From: Gari tellinella
Taxonomy: Eukaryota; Mollusca; Bivalvia; Cardiida; Psammobiidae
Assembly: GCA_922989275.2 (NCBI GenBank)
Contig: OV277861.1
Coordinates: 39,062,623-39,126,622, forward strand
Length of the DNA: 64,000 bases
Direction: 5' to 3'
The position numbers were made by a program, and so were the translations under genes. This document shows, piece after piece, positions 1 through 10,440 of this stretch. The first letter of the stretch is position 1. Every line of letters starts with the position of its first letter. The notes beneath the pieces were generated by a model. That model saw only the letters and a list, made by a program, of their open reading frames with translations, did not search any database and was not told the DNA's origin.

Positions 1-143
1 CAGCAGATAACAATTCTAAGCATACGATATTGCAGCAGTAAAAGCGTTAGACATGATTTTCCTGTTTTTTTAACTGCGGCAAGGGTCGTTGTAAGAAGGG
101 AGTCGTTGCTGGGAGGGCCTTGTACGAGAGAGGGAACGCTGTA
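1..143. mobile_element. TA-B MITE, right part, cut by window start
   Basis: Matches the distal half of the TA-B family seen complete at 2643-3002 and 37710-38071: the GTCGTTGTAAG and GAGGGAACGCTGTA blocks are present and the element ends in TA at 143. Non-autonomous; no coding capacity. Confidence 0.75.
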
Positions 144-560
144 TATTAATGTTGCTTAAGTCGACATATCCACAAGGAAAAAAGCACAATCAGGTTCGCC
201 GGCGACAGTTTGGTCGGCCTGTTATACTAGGAATAGGATGTAAGTATGCAATTTAGTATCCCTTGTATATGGGCAGTTGAGTTTAGGCGAGTGTAATCGA
301 GTGCACGACTTGACGTGAAAATAGTGTCAACAAAAGGCAATGTATGCAAGCATGATGCTATTACGTATATTGGTTATCATGCCATTGCATAAGAAGAAAT
401 GTGGCGATAAATATGCCGACTTGCCTTATCATTTGCACGTCAAATGGGGGTTAGTTTAGGCTCCAATAGGTGTCACGTGGTACTGATTGTAAAGAAAAGG
501 TTGGTAAGGTTCACTGTTTGGCTTTCTAGTACTCTCAGATATCATATTCCCATTTCCCAT
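144..560. other. Unassigned AT-rich stretch
   Basis: No supported gene, hairpin module or terminal repeat seen. No tandem structure. Confidence 0.5.
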
Positions 561-627
561 TCAATCATTGTTTCACTGTTTGGACTGTTAGTCACTCGCT
601 CTACCAACTGAGCTACCAAAACAGGGA
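561..627 (-). repeat. tRNA-derived fragment (SINE head)
   Basis: The minus strand contains GGTAGCTCAGTTGGTAGAGC, a textbook tRNA D-arm and pol III A-box. No B-box or acceptor stem follows at tRNA distance, so this is a tRNA-derived SINE head or tRNA relic, not a functional tRNA. Confidence 0.5.
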
Positions 628-892
628 TCCATTTAATTATGTAAAGTACACAAAGTATAGTAAATTGGTGGGTGTATCATCAAGAAATTACAAACAAATT
701 TTAAAATGGTTCTCTTAAATAAAACATTTTCTGTGAAAAAAACTCGAATTGTGGAGTTCTAGGATCTAAAACAACCGTTTGATGCAGGCTTCCGTTTAAC
801 ATAAAAACATTTGCTGATTAAAGCAAATATCAATGTGTTTCTCCGTTGCTCTCCGGACCTAAATGACATCAGATTTTAATGTCCGGACATAG

Positions 893-1494
893 TCACCTCT
901 CTGTGTGTACTATAAATAGCATAGCGACGGCGAATTATATAATGTAAAACAGGTATTTTTCACGTCATGAATATTTCGCGTAATGCGATTTTGTACTAAT
1001 TCGCGACATCATGTAATATTTCTAACAGGTGGTAGCTTAAAGAAGGCTGAAAGTAAAGCAGAATGTGCATTAAGGCACATTCTGCTTTATTTTTAACCTG
1101 CTTTAAGAAGTCACCTATTTTCAAAACTAGAGACGCGAGGCAACACATTCGCAAATTAACGCGTAAAGTATATTCTCGCGAATAAAACAGGTTTTACAGT
1201 ATACAACCCGAGCTCCCGATTTAGAAAGTAGAGGGAATGGAACTGGACTGTCACGCAAGCGCTCCGGTTTCGACCCCGCCCGGGGATTCTCACAATATCC
1301 AATGTGGATATGTTCTGCTATGCTTCGTTACATCCTCGTAAGATGGGGGCTCGTCCGGGATAGACTATATAATGCCGAAATGTCTTTGTTCGTCATCATA
1401 AATGATAACTTTATTAACAGGATGATTACATCCCACATACTCACCTTTCTGTGTGTACTATAAATAGCATATAGCGACCGCGAATAATATACGG
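893..1494. repeat. Duplicated 48-bp block (893-940 and 1441-1494)
   Basis: Two near-identical copies of a segment containing TGTGTGTACTATAAATAGCA, 548 bp apart in direct orientation. Part of the same dispersed repeat that surrounds the SINE-like copies here. Confidence 0.55.
944..1198. mobile_element. MITE with gamma hairpin and weak terminal repeats
   Basis: Carries a 72-bp gamma hairpin at 1036-1107 (CTTAAAG...CTTTAAG, centre TTAA). The flanks share a weak inverted repeat (GTAAAACAGG at left, CCTGTTTTATTCGCG when the right end is reversed), unlike the TTAA ends that usually carry gamma. Boundaries approximate. Confidence 0.5.
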
Positions 1495-1600
1495 TATCAA
1501 ATAACGAGCTGCCTAGCTAGGGAGTATACTCTTTGATCCCTGCGCGGGGATTCTCATAATATCCAATGTGGAATTTTCTGCTATGCTACGTTAAGAGTGT
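1240..1600 (+). repeat. Two SINE-like copies (1240-1345, 1505-1600)
   Basis: Both contain GGGGATTCTCA followed by ATATCCAATGTGGA and TTCTGCTATGC. The first has a B-box-like GGTTTCGACCCC at 1266-1277, pointing to a tRNA-derived SINE. No autonomous coding. Confidence 0.45.
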
Positions 1601-1658
1601 TTCTCGTATGTAGTTTGAGCAACAAATTTCCAAATTTACAAAGACTCGAACCGGGATG

Positions 1659-1765
1659 TTGTACAGTGTCCCCTCTATAGAATAACATCCAGTCGGAGAG
1701 AAAGAAACTGTGTGTTGTTTGGAGGAAGTTGTTATAGGGAGGGGAAAGTAAACCCTGAGCTTCCT
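1659..1765. mobile_element. TA-B MITE end fragment
   Basis: Starts GTACAGTGTCCCCTCTATAG and contains the GTGTGTTGTTTGGAGGAAGT block found in full TA-B copies, then breaks off before the hairpin. Confidence 0.55.
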
Positions 1766-1774
1766 TACCTCGAG

Positions 1775-1944
1775 TTTAATGGTCAATTGCAATTAGTTTG
1801 GATCCTGATCAGAATCCAAACTGTTTGACACTAATTAAGATTCTATTTTGGTCATTTTACCTAAACTTTTGTTTGCAGAAATGAAGCAGTCGACAGTAAT
1901 TAATCTAAAACAGATGACGTCATTGCATTAAAGGGATTAATATA
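1775..1944. mobile_element. Degenerate TTAA-flanked MITE with core-deleted alpha hairpin
   Basis: TTAA at both ends, GACGTCATTGCATT before the right end as in other P copies, and a shortened alpha palindrome at 1797-1832 in which the GACGCC core is missing but the outer arms still pair. Confidence 0.5.
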
Positions 1945-1949
1945 AATTG

Positions 1950-2030
1950 TACTGTTTGGCGAATAGTGGCAAACTTTGTTGCAAGGAGTGAATCGTTGTT
2001 CAAATGGTCGTTGTATGGAGAAGGCACAGT
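1950..2030. mobile_element. TA-B MITE, right-end fragment
   Basis: Resembles the last 80 bp of TA-B (CAAGGAGTGAATCGTTGTTC, then GAGAAGGCACAGTA). Confidence 0.5.
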
Positions 2031-2109
2031 ATCGACCGCTTACAAACACTCTCTGAGTCTGCTCCATGCTTTGTGTCCATGATCTATCTTACAAATAGCG
2101 AAATGTATC

Positions 2110-2435
2110 CAGTGCTCCCTCACTACAACGACACCCAATGGGATAAAAACATTGTGTGTGTTGTGCGGAGGCAGTCGTTAAAGAGAGGGAGACTTGCTTA
2201 CATTTTCAAACGGCTTGAATCCAGATCAGTTTGTTACTCGTCATAAAGTTTTTTTCCTGTCAAAATGTCCACTATGTAACTTTGAGAAAAATAGCAGACG
2301 ACAGTTAAAAGTAGACGATATTGCAGAAGTAAAAGTATTAGACATAATAATTGTCTTGTTTTTGGGACAGCGACAATGGTCGTTGTAAGGAGGGAGTTGT
2401 TGTTCGGAGGGCCGTTGTAGAGAAGGAACATTGTA
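2110..2435. mobile_element. TA-B MITE with half of the alpha hairpin lost
   Basis: Ends CAGTGCTCCCTC and GAGAAGGAACATTGTA are inverted repeats. Internal GTCGTCTGCT-type blocks are present. Only one arm of alpha remains near 2212-2240, so the palindrome has collapsed to a short stub. Small ORFs here are accidental. Confidence 0.75.
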
Positions 2436-2642
2436 GAACTTCATTAGTTATCGCTTTTCTGAACATCAATCACTTTTAAAACCATTCTTAATGGATTTAT
2501 GATGTTTTCACTTAGAAACATACATAAATATACCATCGCTTTCTAGAGCGATCTGTAATTGACAGTTCCAATAAATACTAGTTGTACATGGTACTCTGTA
2601 CTTTTTTTACCCATTTCGCTGCCTTGCCACAAGTACATTATT
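2436..2642. other. Unassigned spacer
   Basis: AT-rich, no recognisable feature. Confidence 0.4.
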
Positions 2643-3002
2643 ACAGTGTTCCCTCCCTTCAACGGTCTCTCAACAACGACCCCCTCCTTAAAATGACCCT
2701 TGTCACAGTTCCCTAAACACGACAATTATATCTAACGCTTTTACTGCTGCAATATCGTTTGCTGAAAATTGTCGTCTGCTGTTTTTCTCAAAATTACATA
2801 ATTGACATTTTGACAGAAAAAAACGTAATGACGAGTGACAAACAGCTCGACTCCAGATCAGACGCCGCGTTACGCGGCGACTGATCTGAAGTCAAGCTGT
2901 TTGCAAACGTAAGCCATCTTCCCTCCCTACAACGAATCCCTCCGAACAACGAACATATTTTGTGTCTCCCATTGAGTGTCTTTGTAGAGAGGGAGCGCTG
3001 TA
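2643..3002. mobile_element. TA-B MITE, complete, with 65-bp alpha hairpin
   Basis: TACAGTGTTCCCTCCC at left, GAGAGGGAGCGCTGTA at right: inverted ends with TA. The alpha hairpin occupies 2839-2903 (CAAACAGCT...AGCTGTTTG, loop GCGTTACGC). GTCGTCTGCTG and GACGAGTGACAAACAG precede it. Tigger/pogo-like ends inferred from TACAGT and TA target. Confidence 0.85.
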
Positions 3003-3118
3003 TTTGCAAACAGTATTGATCCTGATCACGGCGTCTGCTCAGAATCCAAATTGTTTGTTACTTTGCAGGCATATTTGAAGATTATCTTGAGCGGATGAGG
3101 GCTGAGTCAAAATCTAGG

Positions 3119-3260
3119 GTCCAAGGTTATAAAGCGTTTGAGCTGACTCTGAGTAATTTCTCAAGCATTTGATTGGTCAGATTTGAGCCTAGGCTCAAAT
3201 CTGACCAATCAAATGATTGAGAACGACTTAAGACAACTGAAATGCTTTATAACCTTGGAC
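3119..3260. repeat. 142-bp foldback palindrome
   Basis: Arms of about 70 bp pair around TGAGCCTAGGCTCA at 3184-3197. Outer ends GTCCAAGGTTATAAAGC match their reverse complement. No alpha-type module inside. The inner 22 bp per arm are perfect; the outer arms have drifted. Confidence 0.85.
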
Positions 3261-3419
3261 ATATGACTCGATTCTGGCTACAAACTTTTTAAAGGTTTGA
3301 AGCACCCAAAAATGACAAAGGGCTCAATAAATACTTTATTAAAAGCTGTCAAACATAATGGCCACGTGTTAAAATGATAAATCAACACACAGACTGACTG
3401 CATTAATCATCATACATAT

Positions 3420-3667
3420 TTAACCCTTTTACTGCCAAAATGTCCTTGAGATTTTTACCCCTTCACCGTTTCAATGTTGTCAGTTTTAATTTTGTTGTCT
3501 GTATTATCGTTTCAAAGTTAATTCTAAGGAAGTATGACTGACAAACATTTCGATGCGAGTATCAAACTGTTTAGATCCTGATCAGACGCCGCGTTACGCG
3601 GCGTCTGATTAAGATCCAGACTGTTTGCAAAAGCGCATTTAGGCGCCATTGAGATTGAAAGGGTTAA
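3420..3667. mobile_element. TTAA-flanked (piggyBac-like) MITE with alpha hairpin
   Basis: TTAACCCTTTTACTGCC at left and GAAAGGGTTAA at right, TTAA at both ends (248 bp). Alpha hairpin at 3563-3627, 65 bp, loop GCGTTACGC. TTAA target and CCC-starting ends are typical of piggyBac-type transposition. Confidence 0.85.
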
Positions 3668-3813
3668 ACAGTAAAATGTAGTTTGACATGACACGTTCCC
3701 CTCAAGGTCATACAGTGAAGAAGACGTCATTGTTTCAGTTTAAACGCAAATCAAACACAAACGCATTGCAATTAATTATACAAGTTTTGGAAGTTTCTAA
3801 CCAATTTAAAATC

Positions 3814-4190
3814 GGACCAGACACGTGGTTACCTGGCGTCTGATCTAACTCTTAACTGTTTGCAAAACGTACCATTATTCGACACAAAGATGTTCGCGTT
3901 CATTTGAAACAGTATAAATGGTGACCCAAACTGTTTGCAAAACGTACCATTATTCGACACAAAGATGTTCGCGTTCATTTGAAACAGTATAAATGGTGAC
4001 CCAAACTGTTTGCAAAACGTACCATTATTCGACACAAAGGTGTTCGCGTTCATTTGAAACAGTAGAAAATGTTGACCCAAACTGTTTGCAAATGTTAGGC
4101 AAGTCGCTCTAAGAATGATAAGCGCTAGTGCTAAAACAAAACTATTCAGTGTTAATAGTTGAGAGCCAGATCAGACGTCTGGTTCCAAAC
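3814..4190. repeat. 75-bp tandem repeat between alpha-hairpin relics
   Basis: Three copies with starts at 3854, 3929 and 4004 (period 75) and a partial fourth at 4080. Each unit begins AACTGTTTGCAAA, which is the outer arm of the alpha hairpin. Alpha relics flank the array (3814-3862, 4162-4190), so the array probably grew from a hairpin arm. The 83-codon ORF across it is a by-product. Confidence 0.85.
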
Positions 4191-4265
4191 TGATTCTTGA
4201 TAAAGATAAGTAGTTAGAAAATCACAATATTGTAACTTTCGACATTTTATTTGAGTTTAGTTGTC

Positions 4266-4310
4266 GTTTAAACGGAAAGAATAACATTATATCCATTATG
4301 CACTGTTTCC
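4266..4310. mobile_element. TA-A MITE end, degenerate
   Basis: GTTTAAACGGAAAGAATAAC followed by ATGCACTGT resembles the right terminus of TA-A. Confidence 0.4.
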
Positions 4311-4356
4311 AATTATGGTCCACCTCGTGATTTTCCTGTTCAACTTAAAAGAGATA

Positions 4357-5033
4357 TTAAAAATCGATTTCACAGAGTCCGTAACAAGTATTTGTACAAT
4401 TTCGAGCTGTAGCGCGTTCAAGTACCGTATCGATGCAATCGATTGCAACAGAAAACGGTAACAATTTACCTTTAACGACCGTTAGGCTGTTACCGATTGC
4501 GAACAACACGAACGGCCTCAGAGGTAGTTCGCCTTCGCCAACAAGGAAAACAAAATGGCTACCAAATGAATTTAATAAAACCAGCGAACAGTCTCGACTT
4601 AATTTCTCATCAATAAACCAACATTTTCCGATACTTAATGTATCAAACAAAGCAGCTTACATCTGAGCAGATAAATCTTATTTTTATATGCGGTAAAATT
4701 GATGCATTTCAGTTGATTAGTGCACGTTTGCTTGTGTTATATAGATTCGTACATAAATCGTTCGTACCCTTGAAAAGTCAATAAACATGGGGGCGCAATG
4801 AGTTATTATTGAAGAGTATTGGTGAACGTTAGATGTCGTACTATATGGGTTGTTTGCATCGGTAAACGTTACTGTTCGCTGATACGGTACTTGAAAGCGC
4901 TACAGTTCTGGACGTGCGAATTACATTCACAAACATGTATTTTTTCCAACGGATACCTTGGGAAAAGGTTTGTTTTTTTGCCATCGCTCCATCTCCAACT
5001 ATCGCCGTCAGACGTTGGGCCAACCCAAAGCTC
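4357..5033 (-). CDS. C-type-lectin-domain protein, last two exons (gene 2)
   Basis: Two exons can be read on the minus strand: 5033-4957 (acceptor GGAG, donor AAG|GTATCC, leaves phase 2) and 4486-4357 (acceptor AACAG, enters phase 2), so they join in frame. Exon one encodes ELWVGPTSDGDSWRWSDGKK, the WIG/W.W.DG centre of a CTLD. Exon two carries two of the late cysteines and ends YGLCEIDF-stop, the usual CTLD terminus, and resembles the LCELDMA end of the gene at 32814-48711. No EPN/QPD or WND sugar-binding motif is seen. Upstream exons with signal peptide and the first half of the fold were not found; it may be partial or a relic. A 45-bp inverted similarity joins 4390-4440 and 4878-4925. Confidence 0.55.
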
Positions 5034-5089
5034 CTCCAGAGTATGAAGATAGGGTTGATACATTTAATTCAGACAAACTAAAAACTATG

Positions 5090-5298
5090 TACAGTAAAAC
5101 CTCTCTATTACGACCACTAAATTGTGTAAATTATTAGGTATTTACGAAAAGTGATTGCTTAAAGCAAGGTGACAGTAAAAAAGAAAGCTCCTGTAGGAGC
5201 TTTCTGTTTAACTGTCACCTTGCTTGAAGCTGTCATCTGTCTTTTATACTATCAGTAAGCCTTCGTTTTAGTGGTCGTGATAGGGAGGTTTTACTGTT
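5090..5298. mobile_element. TA-D MITE with 72-bp delta hairpin
   Basis: TACAGTAAAACCTCTCTATT at left, GGGAGGTTTTACTGT at right. Delta hairpin at 5158-5229: CTTAAAGCAAGGTGACAGTA arm, core AGCTCCTGTAGGAGCT. The outer arm resembles gamma but the core differs. Complete relative at 52372-52581. Confidence 0.8.
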
Positions 5299-5863
5299 TT
5301 TCAATTCCAATTCTGATTTCCAGTTAAATCTAGTACATTTTATTTGTTTAAAGTTGATTTCACAATGTAACGCAAACTGATAAACAGTCGATATCCTGAT
5401 CAGAGGGTCTGCGCAATTTGCATAGGACAAATGTATTCTTCATTCCTTATAGCAGATCTACAGATAAAGGTGAATATCATAAAGTACTAACGTTCTTATG
5501 CCGTGACGGCTTATTAGAATTATTTTTTGTGAAGGTTCTGATAGGTCGTCACCCCATTGGGTTAGCTACAGACATCCAAGTACATGTTTGCAAACTTTTG
5601 TTAACTCCCTTTGTCTGAAGCTCTGTCATAGATGAATGTATGCTTTGTGGTTGTTGTTGTGAAATCATGGATACCCGTATTACTTCCCCTTCGCTCGCTT
5701 TGAAGGAGGGTATACACGGGCGTCTGTTATTTTGCTAATGATGCGCACGTTATAAATCTGGTATTTATAAATGCATGCAGTATAAGAATAGATTATAGAT
5801 GAACGCAGTTATCAATTGATATGATCAGTGGTGATATATATAGTGTATTATTTGTATAGTCAT
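5299..5863. other. Mostly unassigned; one half beta hairpin
   Basis: ATAAACAGTCGATATCCTGA at 5381 onward looks like one arm of a beta hairpin. The rest shows no gene or terminal repeat. Confidence 0.4.
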
Positions 5864-6105
5864 ACATTGGAGAAGACGGTATTCTTTCCAAGAAGCGCTT
5901 GAATGTTAAATCTTAATTGCAAAAGTTTGTAGCCTGCTCAGACGCCTGGTAACCCGGTTTCTAATCAGACTTTCAACTGGTTGTCGCTCATGTAAAATGA
6001 ATATTCGGGATTATTAAAGTGTTAATTTTATAGATTGTAGGCTCATGCGTTTATATATGCTTCGTTTTCGTTAAAACGGGACTGAATGGCGTCTTCCCCA
6101 TTGTA
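5864..6105. mobile_element. TA-A MITE, old copy
   Basis: CATTGGAGAAGACGGTATTC at left and GCGTCTTCCCCATTGTA at right, degenerate versions of the TA-A ends. A decayed alpha hairpin lies at 5928-5982 with loop TGGTAACCC-like. Confidence 0.6.
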
Positions 6106-6472
6106 TATCTACGTTGTAAATGTGCTAATATTACAGGCAGTGATACTATTTGAATATCAAGGTCTATGTCAGAACAGAGCAGAACTGTTACTGTGTAGCT
6201 GCATTAATTGTAGAGAAATACCATTATATGCACATCTAATTTGAATATTGATTCAAATGTAATACTGCTTGAATAGCAAAGGTTTTATCACATACATGTA
6301 TATGTTTAAATTTCTCTCATTGTTACCTGTATATATGTTATAGATCTCCATGTATGGAGGAAGAAATAAACTACTACTACTACTACCTACATGTGACCAC
6401 CCAGCCCAGATCCAACCAATTGTTATCTACATAGTTTCTAGATTGAGAATAACGACCAGTTTAAATTCTTAA
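6106..6472 (+). repeat. AT-rich stretch ending in AATAAA and (ACT)n
   Basis: AATAAA at 6366 is followed by about six ACT units, as at the 3' end of a retroelement. No coding similarity was recognised upstream. Confidence 0.4.
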
Positions 6473-6803
6473 GGTGCTGTCACACCTCACCGGATGGCAG
6501 AAACGGACTTCAAACGGAAAAGAAATGATATTTGGTGGCAAAATTTGTCCGCGAGGCGCTCAGATTTGGTGCCGGACCGAATAAAACGCACGGTAACCGA
6601 ACACTTACCGAACGAGTAAAGGATAACTAACGGTAGCTTAACGGATACGCCCGTACGCGAAACGGACAAATACCGGATAAAACGAAAGTGCAACGCATGG
6701 ATAACTGACGTAACGTTCTTGAAACGTTCGATAAACGTATATGTTACGGTCACGTAACGGATAAATCAAAAGTTCTCAGTATCGTTTAATTTGAACAATA
6801 GTG

Positions 6804-6965
6804 ATGCCACCGAAATTCAAGACTTCGAGGAAGAGAAAAACCAGGGCCCAGCGAAAGGTCTCTACATGCCCATCTACTTCTTCTATCAAAAGCGACGCTG
6901 CAAATGCTGAAAGGACGAGATACCAAGAAGGCATAGAAGCCCAAGATGAACATATCACAGCCTGA
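6804..6965 (+). CDS. Possible first exon of Harbinger accessory ORF
   Basis: A 53-codon ORF starts MPPKFKTSRKRKTRAQRK, strongly basic, opposite in direction to the transposase and just inside one terminus. Autonomous Harbingers encode a second Myb/MADF-type DNA-binding protein; position and charge fit but no domain can be recognised. It could be chance. Confidence 0.25.
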   Translation: MPPKFKTSRKRKTRAQRKVSTCPSTSSIKSDAANAERTRYQEGIEAQDEHITA

Positions 6966-7674
6966 AACTGGAGAGATTTCCGAAAGCTTGAACAGCCCCT
7001 CGTCGCCTCCATTCGTCTATAATTGCTCTGCACACCTGTAATTGTAAATGCAACACACTACATGTATAAGTCCCATATCGGTTCCATTACCAGAATATTG
7101 GTTCAAGGAAACATACATAATAATGTGCATAAACTCCATAATACGAACTATTCATATACTAAATTTCATCAATTTATCTTGCACGGTTTCAAAGTTATCG
7201 CAGGACCAAGAATTCTGAACAGACGGACATAAAGGCATCATTCGATAGGTGTATAATACGAACAGACAGACATATGGACGAACTTACAATATGTGTCGGA
7301 TGTGGCTATTTCCTTTGATCTTGTTTTGCATGACTAGCCATATGACAGGAAATTGTATTGCTCTAACTTTGGAAGAAAATGATCTAGAAGCTAGTCCTTA
7401 CACTTACCATGTTCCCGCTAAGGGCCAGATTAAAGAAATGGCCAGATTAATTTATGTCATAAAAAATAGGCAGGATAATGTTGATCACTAATGTGGATAA
7501 TTATTATGGCCACAAAAGTATCGATGTATGCACCCATACAGACAGGCGGTGGGCAAACCTTTGGCGGAAAGACTGGTGGGGGGTTACTTGTAAATATGGT
7601 CAGTAAAATGACTTTATCAGAATTTAAATTGCTATTAACTATAAAAATAACAATACAAAAATTATGTTTTCCTA

Positions 7675-7992
7675 TTATTGATTAAGAATGATACCGGTAG
7701 ATAAAACTATAACCTCTCGCACAACAACAGAGATAGTGTTGTGAGATATTCTCCAAGCGGATCGCATATTTGTATACTTGGACCCAGAGGCGAGAAGTCT
7801 GAGCGTGATGACTAACTTTATGCCTGGCACGACGGGGTCTCTGTAAAATGTGAACTGTTTGGTTATCCTAGGACCAACTTGAGACAAAATCTCATCAAAC
7901 ATTTCAGGAGTCATTCTCATGAAATTGATAAAAGACCTCTTGGCTTCTCTCCGCAACTCCGAGACGAGTTGATCGTATAGTCCAAACTCCAT
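7675..7992 (-). pseudogene. Harbinger DDE transposase, N-terminal remnant
   Basis: 105 codons with the block FMRMTPEMFDEILSQVGPRI, then KLVITLRLLASGSKY and WRISHNTISVVVREV, which match the helical N-terminal region of HARBI1-type (DDE_Tnp_4) transposases. The ORF ends before the catalytic D, D, E motifs, so about two thirds of the protein are missing. A TTAA MITE sits 7 bp upstream of the ATG. Confidence 0.8.
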
Positions 7993-7998
7993 GCGCCT

Positions 7999-8250
7999 TT
8001 AACCCATTACCCGATAGCCTGTTTCTAGTATTGAAGATATGTGTCTACTTAAAGCAGGTTAAAAGTAAAGCATAATGCGCCCTAAGGCGCATTCTGCTTT
8101 ACTTTCAGCCTACTTTAAGCTATTAACTGTTAGAATAAGTTAAGTATTTAATATGACACATATTCATTACGGTATAATGTGGAACTATTTTTTTCAGCGG
8201 ATGAATAAAATGAATGTGCTAAAAGTCGCTTCTATAAGGGAAAGGGTTAA
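7999..8250. mobile_element. TTAA-flanked MITE with 72-bp gamma hairpin
   Basis: TTAA at both ends (7999-8002, 8247-8250); left end TTAACCCATTACCCGATAGC, right end AAGGGAAAGGGTTAA. Gamma hairpin at 8048-8119. Inserted inside Harbinger copy 1, so it moved later. Confidence 0.85.
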
Positions 8251-9085
8251 GGGCCTAGCCAAGTCCTAGACCACCATCTCCCCTGCCATCTGCTCCTCCT
8301 TCTGTTCTGTACAAGAATTAAGGTGTTCAAATTGGCACCTTGCAGGTCATTCTGAGCCTAGATCAGAGATGCTGGATACTGCAGTCGAACACGACCACGA
8401 CACTTCATGACGTATTAATAAATGTTTCTCAGATTTCCATAAATGTATCAGCAATGATATTATATGAATATAATGAAAATAATCTACAAGAAAAACACGT
8501 TTTATTTTTCCCGATAAGATGTATGCCATCAGTTTGGTCACACGGACCTCCGTTTCCTCGTCGGTAGGTGTCCGTTTAACCAGCGTTTGATTACCGGAGC
8601 ATGTCCGGTTGGTCCGTTAGGTGTCAGGTAATACTCCGGTCCGTGAATCCAGTACACCGGATATCAACGAATACGAACAGGACACGTACAGGACAATGAA
8701 CGTATGCATTCCGAACAAAACGTATACAAACGCACATCTACCGTATATCTAACGTACATTTTTGTCCGGTGGAATCCGTTTTCAAGTTTTCAACATGTTT
8801 AAAACTTTCAACCGGATTGAACGGACATCACCGGACATGACCGGACAATGAGCGAATATACCGAATAAGAAACGGACAAGAAACGAATGCGAACGCAGAC
8901 GAACGGATTGGATATTTTGTTCTCCGTTGGACGTCCGTTTACGCTATCCGGTAAGGTGTGACTGAGCCTTAAGGTATGTGAAGATAATCTTAATCGTGAT
9001 ACTAGTGTCCTCAATTTGTCTAAATATACCTCGCATTCAAATATGGATTAAACAAAGACTGTCTATTACTTAAAGCCACACGCCA

Positions 9086-9255
9086 TTGCTGTTTAAAGAA
9101 GCCAACAAGACGATTTCCAAAGAAAATATAAAAACTTTTAAAACTCATTTCGTCCGGAATTGTCCTTACATGAGAAAATCCGTATTTATCTTACAACTGT
9201 TAATGATAATTATACACTTCTCTACGTCTGAGTGTTTCTGTCTAGACGATAATAT
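9086..9255 (+). CDS. Possible secreted-peptide exon cut by a MITE
   Basis: The frame from the internal ATG at 9170 begins MRKSVFILQLLMIIIHF then SECFCLDDN: a basic start, a hydrophobic stretch and a plausible cleavage site. After about 9253 the reading frame runs into the beta MITE, so the rest of any gene is absent or spliced. No family recognised. Confidence 0.2.
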
Positions 9256-9502
9256 AACCCTTTCAACCCTAGTCCCGCATATAGGCGTCCTTTTCAAACA
9301 GTATACATGTGAAAAGTGTACTTGTCCTATGCAAACAGTGAATACCCAGATCAGAGGGCTCCATAAGGAGCCCTCTGATCTGGGTCTTCACTGTTTGTCA
9401 TAATGCAAAACAATGAAAAAAACAACCCTTAAAAGTCAGAAATGGACTAGACTAAAATGGAAACTGGAATTGTCCATTTAAAGTTTCAGGGAGGAAAGAG
9501 AT
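9253..9502. mobile_element. P-type MITE with 66-bp beta hairpin
   Basis: Left end ATAACCCTTTCAACCCTAGT (TTAA mutated), right end TTTCAGGGAGGAAAGAG. Beta hairpin at 9332-9397: outer arm CAAACAGTG as in alpha but core GAGGGCTCC/GGAGCCCTC. Same family as 11160-11408. Confidence 0.75.
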
Positions 9503-9604
9503 AAGGCAGTACTTTAAAATCAATTAACTCTTTTTGTGGGTTGATAAGGAAAGTTAACGCCACTTTTAAATAACATTATCACTCACTGGTCATTTTCAAC
9601 AGTA

Positions 9605-10044
9605 TTTAGTTTACTGGTTCAATTGAGAAGACGTTACAAAATACCGGTTTTAAAACCGTGAACGAATTTTTTTCAATCACGATGCAATATAATGTTGAAC
9701 ATTACACTTGTTTACAATTCAAGTTTTGAACAATGAATTTTGATTTGAATGGCCAACTATATGGTGCCTGATCAGACGGCGGGTTACCAGACGTCTGATC
9801 TGGCTTCAAACCGTTAAGAATACAGTGGAGAATCTGTTATTCTTTCCCAATAAACGCGTTTACGCTAAAACTATTATTTGCAGTGCAAACAGTTTGGAGC
9901 CAAGATAAACAAGAATTATCAGAATTGTCCAAAAGTTGTTCTTTTCTACGTTTTAGTGCTTTGCGTTTGCGTACGTTTGCGTTTAATTATTAGCATAAAC
10001 GCGCTTATCGGCAGAGAATAACGTTTTCTCCACCGTACTGTAAC
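9605..10044. mobile_element. Two TA-A MITEs, one inserted in the other
   Basis: An old TA-A copy (left part 9605-9815 with decayed alpha at about 9765-9815; right end near 9990-10044, CGTTTTCTCCACCGTA) is interrupted by a younger copy starting TACAGTGGAGAATCTGTTAT at 9821. The younger copy lacks most of its hairpin and its right terminus, so a deletion followed the insertion. Confidence 0.6.
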
Positions 10045-10129
10045 CACGGTTGTAACATTGAGCCTTAGAGACGGGTTTGCTCGTCCTTAACAAACAATTT
10101 ACCTGTATACAGCAAAGGTGTCCTATTCA

Positions 10130-10165
10130 AACAGTCTAGATCAAGATCAGAAGTCTCCAAACTAT
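10130..10165. repeat. Hairpin-arm fragment
   Basis: CAAACAGTCTAGATCAAGATC then TCTCCAAAC: an asymmetric remnant of an alpha/beta hairpin. Confidence 0.35.
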
Positions 10166-10299
10166 TCCCTCATATCAACAGACATTTTAGACTGAATGAG
10201 TTAAATAAATGTGTGCATTCATGGTACCATCCCCTCTACTACATTGCAAATAGTGTATAACAATTTATCTACACTGTTTGACGTCCACATGCATCGATA

Positions 10300-10440
10300 T
10301 TATTATACTTAGCAGTATTGTATATGGTATTTGACAGTGTAAACAAAACTCAGATACATAGCCTGGGATGACAACGAAGCTTGGTCTGTACAATGTTTCA
10401 ATGCAATAAGAATAAGGCAGGTTTGTAATGGCCCAGCTCA
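10300..10440. mobile_element. Epsilon-family fragment
   Basis: GAGATACATAGCCTGGGA-like and TCTGTACAATGTTTCAATGC blocks match the right half of the epsilon element at 13116-13415; the hairpin is absent. Confidence 0.4.

Larger units (their letters stand above)
6473..8968 (-). mobile_element. PIF/Harbinger element, copy 1 (broken)
   Basis: Terminal inverted repeats GGTGCTGTCACACCTCACC and its partner GGTAAGGTGTGACTGAGCC, flanked on both sides by TTAA (6469-6472, 8969-8972). Both ends carry many short subterminal ACGGA/ACCGGA motifs, likely transposase or accessory-protein binding sites. Inside lie a truncated DDE transposase ORF (7675-7992) and a later MITE insertion (7999-8250). Not autonomous now. 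Confidence 0.8.

Noticed and set aside
6487..6753. 88-codon minus-strand ORF
   Set aside because: Made of Harbinger subterminal repeats (ACGGATA-type).
9326..9403. C-terminal half of the ORF starting at 9086 as protein
   Set aside because: It is the beta hairpin read as codons; only the part before 9253 was kept, as a weak candidate.
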